Shown here: positions 54,981 through 61,622 of the stretch, piece after piece
Layout of the letters: the number at the start of each line of letters is the position of its first letter
How positions within the stretch are numbered: position 1 is the first letter of the stretch
Assembly: GCA_903826405.1 (NCBI GenBank)
Contig: CAIKEH010000005.1
Coordinates: 62,001 to 126,000, forward strand
Direction: 5' to 3'
Length of the DNA: 64,000 nucleotides
Origin: an uncultured bacterium
GTDB taxonomy: Bacteria > Bacteroidota > Bacteroidia > Chitinophagales > Chitinophagaceae
Notes under the pieces: generated by a model
Told to the model about the DNA's origin: nothing
Database searches by the model: none
Seen by the model: only the letters and a program-made list of their open reading frames with translations
Translations under genes and position numbers: made by a program

Positions 54981-55823
54981 AGACAAACCGGCGGATCCGA
55001 TTTTCCCTGCCTCCACAGCCAATTTCACCGATCCATGTCGGAGCAGCAGTTCCTTGGCCACTTCATAATACTCCAGCCCCAATGCAGACATGACCATTTT
55101 CGCTCCCCTGTCCACCAGTTTATCATTGGTCAGTTGCATGTGGACCATCTTATTATCCTGTACCCTTCCCAATTGGATCATGACGGCGGTGGAGATCATG
55201 TTCAGGACGAGCTTCTGGGCAGTTCCACTCTTCATGCGTGTGCTGCCTGTAACAAACTCGGGACCTACAACCACTTCGATCGGAAAATCCGATGCTTTCG
55301 AAACAGGTGCATGTGGATTACAGGTGATCGACCCAGTGATGATACCATTTTCCCGACAGGCCTCCAAAGCACTGATGACGTATGGTGTTGTTCCACTGGC
55401 GGCAATCCCGATCACCACATCATGACTGCTTATTCCATGATTCTTCAGATCTTTCCAACCATCTTCCGTACTATCCTCGGCGAATTCGACGGCTTTGAAC
55501 ATGGCATCCTCACCACCGGCAATGATACCGACCACTAGCCCATGGGGAACACCGAATGTGGGTGGGCATTCACTGGCATCCACCACGCCGAGGCGACCGC
55601 TTGTTCCTGCACCGATATAAAAAAGCCGGCCACCCGCAAGCAAGCGGTCCGTCACAACGGAAACCAAAGCACCGATCTGAGGAAGTACGCGTTGGACTGC
55701 TTTGGGCACTTCATGGTCCTCCTGATTGATGTGAAAGAGTATGTCTTGCACCGACATTTTCTCCAAATGGCGATAAGGCGAATCTTTCTCGGTCAGTTTA
55801 TGGATCTCATCCATGGATTTCAT
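54978..55823 (-). CDS. murQ: N-acetylmuramic acid 6-phosphate etherase
   Basis: SIS-family lyase that cleaves the lactyl ether of MurNAc-6-phosphate to GlcNAc-6-phosphate and D-lactate in cell-wall recycling. It has 281 residues from the ATG at 55823; a Met 3 residues on (MDEIHKLTEKDSPYRHLEKM) is equally possible. The conserved N-terminal segment, the sugar-phosphate loop LFYIGAGTSGRLGVVDASEC, the GPEFVTGSTRMKSGTAQKLV signature and LMLNMIST-like helix are present, with the catalytic glutamate in that region. The start is 13 bases downstream of the kinase-like gene stop, so the two are co-transcribed. This supports a muropeptide-recycling operon. Confidence 0.95.
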   Translation of the reverse strand: MKSMDEIHKLTEKDSPYRHLEKMSVQDILFHINQEDHEVPKAVQRVLPQIGALVSVVTDRLLAGGRLFYIGAGTSGRLGVVDASECPPTFGVPHGLVVGIIAGGEDAMFKAVEFAEDSTEDGWKDLKNHGISSHDVVIGIAASGTTPYVISALEACRENGIITGSITCNPHAPVSKASDFPIEVVVGPEFVTGSTRMKSGTAQKLVLNMISTAVMIQLGRVQDNKMVHMQLTNDKLVDRGAKMVMSALGLEYYEVAKELLLRHGSVKLAVEAGKIGSAGLS

Positions 55824-55836
55824 TTTTCCGGGGTCA

Positions 55837-56679
55837 TCAACGATGGTATTCAAGCAAACCCTCCATGGGATTGCGCAGGATCTTCCCCAGGGTGAATTCG
55901 TAAGTGGACGCAAGTTCTTCTATCACATCCTTGAATCCCCAGGCAACACCACCCACGAAGTGAATGGGCATTGTCCAACTTTCCCGGTACTTGCAGAGAT
56001 GATTAAAGAAGAAATCATTCAGGCCATCCTCTATGATGTTCTCAATCATAAAATGTCCGCGGTTATCAGCAAGGAATCTGGCGAAACCGGCAAGATACCT
56101 GTTGGCCAACGGTTGCTTATAGACATTGTCCAAGATCTCAGAAGGCGTGGTCACGTATCGGGCATCGAAACGGGAACGGATGTCCTCGTCGAAGGTATGA
56201 TATAGGTAATATTGCAAAACCCGTTTACCCAAGTAGGAGCCACTTCCTTCATCACCCAGAACATAGCCCAGACCTGGACTGTTGCTCACGATCTTTTTCC
56301 CATTGTAATAGCAGGAATTGGACCCAGTGCCCAAAATACATGCAATCCCTTTTTCCCTTCCACAAAGAGCACGAGCTGCACCGGTCAGGTCATGATCCAC
56401 TTCGATCCTTGTCTGGGGGAACACTTGAGATAGCGCTTTTTTGACCGATCGCTTGTTCAGTGGATTCAGGCAACCTGTCCCATAATAATGGATCTCTGCT
56501 GGTATCTTTCGGCCTAGGTAAGGTTTGAGCTCTGTGGAAAGGATATGGGCAATGGCTGCCGTATTCAAAAAGTAAGGACTGATTCCCTGTGTGAAGATGG
56601 TGATGGTTTTCCTGCCGCTGACCAGGCACCATTCACTTTTCGTGGAGCCGCAGTCCGATATCAATTTCCATGCAGGCAT
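55837..56679 (-). CDS. BadF/BadG-type amino-sugar kinase
   Basis: An ASKHA-fold ATPase, 280 residues, of the BadF/BadG/BcrA/BcrD family that includes N-acetylglucosamine kinases. I chose the ATG at 56679 because the phosphate-1 loop begins right after it (LISDCGSTKSEWCLVSG). Other features are the IHYYGTGCLNP segment, EVDHDLTGAARALCGREKGI, the phosphate-2 motif ACILGTGSNSCYYNGKKI, LGYVLGDEGSGSYLGKRVLQ (characteristic of GlcNAc kinases of this family) and the adenosine-region HFVGGVAWGF. With murQ immediately downstream, the likely substrate is GlcNAc or MurNAc, acting in muropeptide recycling. The exact sugar cannot be fixed by sequence. Confidence 0.9.
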   Translation of the reverse strand: MPAWKLISDCGSTKSEWCLVSGRKTITIFTQGISPYFLNTAAIAHILSTELKPYLGRKIPAEIHYYGTGCLNPLNKRSVKKALSQVFPQTRIEVDHDLTGAARALCGREKGIACILGTGSNSCYYNGKKIVSNSPGLGYVLGDEGSGSYLGKRVLQYYLYHTFDEDIRSRFDARYVTTPSEILDNVYKQPLANRYLAGFARFLADNRGHFMIENIIEDGLNDFFFNHLCKYRESWTMPIHFVGGVAWGFKDVIEELASTYEFTLGKILRNPMEGLLEYHR

Positions 56680-56741
56680 GTAATATTCAGGTTTATTCAA
56701 GACCTTTGTGTGCAAATCCCTAAGCAAGTTAAGCAATCAAG

Positions 56742-58337
56742 ATGGAGAATAAAAGACCGCTGATCTGGCTTCCATTGGCATTCGCCTTCATCATGATCGC
56801 AGGCATGTTCCTGGGCTATCAGCTCAGGGGCAATATGCCTTGGTCGGCAAATGCGCTTCAACTATCCAGGAAAGGGACACTGGATCAGGTGATCGAACTC
56901 ATCCGGAATCGGTATGTGGACAATGTCGATACGGATTCGCTGAATGATGCGGCCATAGATGCCATGCTGCAAAGGTTGGATCCTCATTCTGTATATATTC
57001 CGGCCCGGCAACTCCAGGGGGTCAATGAGGATCTTGCCGGACGATTTGAAGGCATTGGTGTAGAATTCAACATTTTCGATGACACGGTCCACATCATCAA
57101 TGTATTGAAAGATGGGCCCAGTGACAAAGCAGGGATACATGCGGGTGATAGGATCATCGCCGTGGGTGATTCGGCCGTTGCAGGCAATGGAATCACTTCA
57201 GACAAGATACGTTCCCTGTTGCGTGGACCAGGTGCATCCAAAGTCGAAGTGACCATGTTACGCGGAAATGAGAAAAAACCATTCACCATCTCACGTGGTT
57301 TCATACCTCTCCGGGCACTTGATGCCGCTTATATGCCCGAACCCGGCACCGGTTACATCCGGGTGAACAAATTCGCAGAGACAACTTATCGGGAATTCAT
57401 GGAAGCCTTGGATACCCTTGAGCAAAGGGGCATGAAGAACCTGATCCTTGACCTCAGGGACAATGGTGGTGGGATACTTGAGGAGGCCATACAGATGGCT
57501 GATGAATTCCTTTCCGGTGACAAACTCATCGTGTATACGGAAGGCAAACACAATCCAAGAAAGGAATATCGATGTCAACGAAATGGCATCTTCGAGGACG
57601 GCAAACTCATTGTGCTCATCAATGAAGGATCCGCATCAGCCAGTGAAGTACTGACCGGTGCGCTTCAGGATTGGGGAAGGGCCACCATCATAGGAAGGCG
57701 GAGTTTCGGAAAGGGGCTTGTCCAGGAGCAATACAACTTGCAGGATGGCGGTGGCCTCAGGCTGACCGTCGCTCGCTACTTCACCCCTCTTGGACGCAGC
57801 ATACAGAAGCCCTACGACAAGGGAGTGGAAGTTTATCAGGAAGAGATCCTGCAACGTTACCATAATGGCCGACTGGTCAATGCGGATAGCAACAAGTTGG
57901 AGACTGGAGAAAAATTCACCACTGCAGGTGGGAAGATCTTATTTGGCGGGGGCGGCATCACCCCTGACCTGTTCGTTGCCTTGGACACCACCAACTTCGA
58001 CAGTTCAATGGTTTTACTCTACCGGAAAAATACGATGGGCAATTTCGTATACCGTTATTACATTTCACACCGCAGCGCTTTTGATGTCTTCAAAGATCCT
58101 GCTGCTTTCGACAAAGGCTTTGTAGTGAATGACGCGCTGCTTCGTGAGTTCGATGCCTTCGCCCAGCAGGATAGTGCGAACATCCATTTGAACAATGAGA
58201 AGAGCAAGCATTTACTATCCCTGCGCCTGAAAAGCCTTTTGGCTCGCCAGATCTGGAGGACTGAAGGCTATTACGAGATGGTCAATGCACAGGATCCGGT
58301 ACTGCTTAAGGCATTGGATTTTGCACGTGGGAAATGA
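56742..58337 (+). CDS. C-terminal processing peptidase, S41 family
   Basis: Periplasmic serine protease of the CtpA/Prc type, 531 residues, anchored by an N-terminal span (LIWLPLAFAFIMIAGMFLGY). A PDZ domain lies at about residues 85-180 (GRFEGIGVEFNIFDD, DGPSDKAGIHAGDRIIAVGD). The S41 core holds NLILDLRDNGGGILEEAIQM, the nucleophile S299 in EGSASASEVL and the base K324 in SFGKGLVQ; the 25-residue S-K spacing fits Prc. A C-terminal region of about 150 residues has an unclear role. It is divergent from the kinase/murQ genes and may modulate cell-wall hydrolases, as Prc does elsewhere. The stop lies 2 bases from the convergent methyltransferase gene. Confidence 0.95.
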   Translation: MENKRPLIWLPLAFAFIMIAGMFLGYQLRGNMPWSANALQLSRKGTLDQVIELIRNRYVDNVDTDSLNDAAIDAMLQRLDPHSVYIPARQLQGVNEDLAGRFEGIGVEFNIFDDTVHIINVLKDGPSDKAGIHAGDRIIAVGDSAVAGNGITSDKIRSLLRGPGASKVEVTMLRGNEKKPFTISRGFIPLRALDAAYMPEPGTGYIRVNKFAETTYREFMEALDTLEQRGMKNLILDLRDNGGGILEEAIQMADEFLSGDKLIVYTEGKHNPRKEYRCQRNGIFEDGKLIVLINEGSASASEVLTGALQDWGRATIIGRRSFGKGLVQEQYNLQDGGGLRLTVARYFTPLGRSIQKPYDKGVEVYQEEILQRYHNGRLVNADSNKLETGEKFTTAGGKILFGGGGITPDLFVALDTTNFDSSMVLLYRKNTMGNFVYRYYISHRSAFDVFKDPAAFDKGFVVNDALLREFDAFAQQDSANIHLNNEKSKHLLSLRLKSLLARQIWRTEGYYEMVNAQDPVLLKALDFARGK

Positions 58338-58339
58338 AA

Positions 58340-59242
58340 TCAAGACTTGGACTTGACGGCAAGGTATATCAATGAACTGCATGATGACCGGTTCATCAAA
58401 GCCTGAGCATTCGAAAGTCCCCCTTCAAATAACGCTCTGACCAGGGAAGATCTTCCGCTCTTGTATTTTTCACTCAACAAGCTAACATAGAAACTGTCGT
58501 ACCACATGCGCCGCTGGTCATACATGGACAAACCATGCTTTTCCAATAACACCCTCATGGCATTGGGGGAAAAATGATACAGGTGACGGGGAACGTCCCA
58601 GGCAGCCCAGTACTCACCGTAATGCATCGCATCGCCGGAAGTGAAGTTCGGGACGGCGACGAACAGTCTGCCACCAGGTTTCAAAACCCTGACCAGTTCA
58701 TCCAGGGTCGAGTGCAGATCATGAACATGCTCCAAAACATGCCAAAGTGTAATAACATCAAATGTCCCGGAAGTCAAAGTATGCAATGAACCAGAATCAC
58801 TGACATCGATACCGTATCTTTCTTTAGCCACCCTGCGCGCATCAGCATCTGGCTCCAATCCAGTCACTTCCCATCCCGCTTTTTTCATGACATCCAGAAA
58901 AGCGCCGGTACCACATCCCAGATCCAGTAATCGCCCAGCCTTTTGAGCGGATTCTTTCTCAACAAGACGATGTTTGCCCACCAATGTATGACGACGGACA
59001 AGATGATAGAGTCGGTTGACCATTCCCTCACGGGTATCGGTATGCGAAATATAGGATTCAGCTTTGTAATACCCAGCTATAGAGGCAGCATCAGGCGCGT
59101 TCTGGGTGAATCGCCCCTGGCAACCGTTACAATGGTTGATCCCGAAGAGTTCGCCGCTAACTGTATGATCCTTTACCGACAATACCTGCCTGGTATCAGC
59201 AGAACCACAGATGGGACATGAAGTATGAATGATCGGGGGCAT
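58340..59242 (-). CDS. Zinc-ribbon class I SAM-dependent methyltransferase
   Basis: A 300-residue methyltransferase with an N-terminal zinc ribbon (CPICGSADTR...CNGCQG). The SAM-binding motif I is LLDLGCGTGAFLDVMKKAG, followed by VTGLEPDADARR (motif II acid) and TLWHVLEHVHDLHSTLDELV. The pattern YWAAWDVPRHLYHFSPNAM is typical of methyltransferases acting on surface sugars or on small molecules, often in glycan clusters. The substrate is unknown. The start is 7 bases from the stop of the HU-like gene on the same strand, suggesting one operon; its 3' end nearly touches the S41 protease. Confidence 0.9.
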   Translation of the reverse strand: MPPIIHTSCPICGSADTRQVLSVKDHTVSGELFGINHCNGCQGRFTQNAPDAASIAGYYKAESYISHTDTREGMVNRLYHLVRRHTLVGKHRLVEKESAQKAGRLLDLGCGTGAFLDVMKKAGWEVTGLEPDADARRVAKERYGIDVSDSGSLHTLTSGTFDVITLWHVLEHVHDLHSTLDELVRVLKPGGRLFVAVPNFTSGDAMHYGEYWAAWDVPRHLYHFSPNAMRVLLEKHGLSMYDQRRMWYDSFYVSLLSEKYKSGRSSLVRALFEGGLSNAQALMNRSSCSSLIYLAVKSKS

Positions 59243-59249
59243 AGGTTGG

Positions 59250-59912
59250 TCAAGGTTGGCTGAAGTGGGTCTCAGCAGCCTTCGACGGGTGGATTGGATC
59301 CATCCTTCCGGCGGGTATACCCTGATCAGCGAGAAAGATCCTTGCGGCGATCAAAAGAACGGCGATGGCGGAAATTATGGCGGCATGAATCCACCATCCT
59401 TCTTTTTCAAGAGTATAGTCTTCGCCAGCCAGTATATCCTGCATTTCCTGAGTTCCCAACTCGCGATCGCCCACGCGCATACGATGGCTGATGCCCTGAC
59501 GTACCACCCTGAAGGCGGGCACCGGTGCTCCAAAACCATAGTAGACAGGCTTCGGTTCAAAAAAAAGGTCGTCACCCGTATTCGCCATAAGTTGGCCGAT
59601 ACCATCCAGATTCACTTTCCGGCCTGCCCTTATTTCGGTTTTGAGTTCCCGGGCGAAATCATTCACCTCCTTGATGGCCTCCCATTCCGGGATATCCCTC
59701 TTTCTGGATATGTAATCGAACAAGTCCTTCTGAGGCGAGTCGTTCATACTGTCATAGTTGATGTCATAGCCAGGAGCAAGTATCTTCCTGTTGGCGAAAT
59801 CGGTCTGGGCAGAAATGCGGGAAAGTTCGAACGTACCGATTCCAGGTACACTCAGAGATCGGTTCTGAATGAAGTAATCATACAATAGGTCTTGAAGTGA
59901 GATGGAGGTCAT
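59250..59912 (-). CDS. HU-CCDC81-like protein with C-terminal membrane span
   Basis: A 220-residue protein from the ATG at 59912 (MTSISLQDLLYDYFIQNRSL); a Met 6 residues upstream is less likely. The N-terminal 60 residues and the next 70 form two HU/IHF-like (CCDC81-type) beta-ribbon modules (SVPGIGTFELSRISAQTDFA, KVNLDGIGQLMANTGDDLFF). A single span (WWIHAAIISAIAVLLIAARIF, residues 173-195) follows. In many Bacteroidota this family carries a C-terminal SPOR peptidoglycan-binding domain; here the protein ends after 25 further residues, so SPOR is absent. It may link DNA or a cytoplasmic partner to the membrane. The domain call is by pattern. Confidence 0.8.
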   Translation of the reverse strand: MTSISLQDLLYDYFIQNRSLSVPGIGTFELSRISAQTDFANRKILAPGYDINYDSMNDSPQKDLFDYISRKRDIPEWEAIKEVNDFARELKTEIRAGRKVNLDGIGQLMANTGDDLFFEPKPVYYGFGAPVPAFRVVRQGISHRMRVGDRELGTQEMQDILAGEDYTLEKEGWWIHAAIISAIAVLLIAARIFLADQGIPAGRMDPIHPSKAAETHFSQP

Positions 59913-59927
59913 ACGTACTGGATAGGT

Positions 59928-59935
59928 CAAATATA
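59928..59935 (-). promoter_or_regulatory. -7 promoter box for the HU-like/methyltransferase operon
   Basis: On the minus strand TATATTTG matches TAnnTTTG exactly, 16 bases upstream of the start codon, giving a leader of about 10 bases. No -33 partner is clear. Confidence 0.45.
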
Positions 59936-59977
59936 TGGCTTTAGGGATATGGGGTGTTCCAAAGATTTCCCCATCGT

Positions 59978-61606
59978 TCAGAAGGTGAACCGGGCCCCAG
60001 CGAGCATGTTGAATCCATATCGGTCATAGTGGTACCAACGCTGGTATCGGGAATTCGTGATATTGTTGAACTGGGTCCATAGGCTGATCTTTGATGCTAT
60101 TCTGAATTCCAGCCCTGCATTCAGGTCGATGCCTCCACCCACGCGGCCATTGCCACCACGGGCATCCTTGTAAACCGACCCATCCCAAATATAAAGATCA
60201 CTGGTCAGCCAAAGGTCCTTGATGATCATCCAACGAAGCTTAGCCGTCAGGTCGAAGGGCACCATTCCCCAAGGCCTGGGTTCTGTGGACTGGCTGTTGT
60301 AACTGAACCAGTCCATACCGGCATGAAGGGAAAAGGTCTCCCCCTGCACATAACCGAGTTCACCGTGTATCTGCACCGCCTTGAGGAGTTGCTCGTAAAT
60401 GATGCGGTACGATTTACCCGAACCAGTATCATTGACAAATAATGGAAGATTACGATATTCCACCCCGGCTATCTTGGCACTATACGTGAAATGACCTAGC
60501 AGGGTCCCACGGAATCCGACAAAACGCTCCGTCATCCTGTTGTTCCTGAACACGGTCGGGACACTGAGATACGGGTTGACACTTTCAAAATGTTGATAGG
60601 TGCCTTTATTGTAATACCCTATCCAACCCGCCTGGATCACCCATTTCTGGTGCAAAATGGGAAATTCAAACAGGAAATTAGGCAGGAGTTTGAACTGCCC
60701 ATTATCCCAGGATGGTGTGGCCCCACCCTGTATCCGTGCATTTGGCGTATTGAAATTAAGGGCAACTGGAAAAGTGTAGAGGTTGTTGGTGATGGATTTG
60801 CCAGCATCCGGCGAGAAACGCGACATGTCTGCACGAAATCCGAGTTTGAAGGTATAGACCCTTCCCAAGGTTTTTTCCAGAGGCAGGTCAAGAACTGCGT
60901 TGCTTTCCTTATTTCTCCGAGAATCTGCGAACAACGATATCTTGAGGTCAGGCTTGTACCAGATACCAAATTTCGTGGCAGCGGTGTTCCTTATCCCGGC
61001 CTGCATGGCTACCGTGGAAAACCGATTTAGCAGTTCGGATCGTGTGAATGCATACTGGGAATGATCGTAGCCATACAAAAAATATTTATCCTGTTGAAAG
61101 GAAGCTGCCGCATGCAGCTCCAGATCCGAAGAAACCGGAGTGTACATGTCTCCCCTAAGATAGGTTCGGCCGTATTCCTGATTTTCGATCTTGCCTTTTG
61201 AAGATATATGGTCCGCGTGAATGGCGATACGCGTCTGCTGATCACCGAAACTGAATCCTCCCTGTAAAAAGGGCGTTCGCAGGTTACCATATCCCAATTT
61301 GATCGTATTGCGATTGGACCAATCGCCCAGAGAATCCACTTTAAAAGGTATAGGCGTAAGGGATGCCGGTTGCAGCGCAGGCAGAATGCCCTGATCTGGT
61401 ATGGTGTAAGAGAATCGCGGCCTTGTGGTATCTGCAGACGGAGGAGCCGCATGGAAATTTATTTTAGCTGCATTCCGGAGCACAGGCTTGAAAGAAGAAG
61501 TGATATCGATGGTCCGTTTTGTTGTATCCTTTTGCTGCGCCTGCGCATGCAACAAAGGGAAGATCAACCCGAAGATGAAAATGGTGCTATGGATGTATCT
61601 GATCAT
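59978..61606 (-). CDS. Outer-membrane beta-barrel protein
   Basis: A 542-residue protein with a signal peptide (MIRYIHSTIFIFGLIFPLLHA). After a short periplasmic part (TIDITSSFKPVLRNAAKINF), strands rich in aromatics and alternating residues fill the remainder, ending in NMLAGARFTF with a terminal Phe, the BAM-recognition signature. The barrel resembles TonB-dependent receptor barrels, but no plug domain or TonB box is visible. It follows the TPR gene by 16 bases on the same strand, so the two are co-transcribed and may act together at the outer membrane. The function is unknown. Confidence 0.85.
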   Translation of the reverse strand: MIRYIHSTIFIFGLIFPLLHAQAQQKDTTKRTIDITSSFKPVLRNAAKINFHAAPPSADTTRPRFSYTIPDQGILPALQPASLTPIPFKVDSLGDWSNRNTIKLGYGNLRTPFLQGGFSFGDQQTRIAIHADHISSKGKIENQEYGRTYLRGDMYTPVSSDLELHAAASFQQDKYFLYGYDHSQYAFTRSELLNRFSTVAMQAGIRNTAATKFGIWYKPDLKISLFADSRRNKESNAVLDLPLEKTLGRVYTFKLGFRADMSRFSPDAGKSITNNLYTFPVALNFNTPNARIQGGATPSWDNGQFKLLPNFLFEFPILHQKWVIQAGWIGYYNKGTYQHFESVNPYLSVPTVFRNNRMTERFVGFRGTLLGHFTYSAKIAGVEYRNLPLFVNDTGSGKSYRIIYEQLLKAVQIHGELGYVQGETFSLHAGMDWFSYNSQSTEPRPWGMVPFDLTAKLRWMIIKDLWLTSDLYIWDGSVYKDARGGNGRVGGGIDLNAGLEFRIASKISLWTQFNNITNSRYQRWYHYDRYGFNMLAGARFTF

Positions 61607-61622
61607 TTATGGAAGTACCTGT

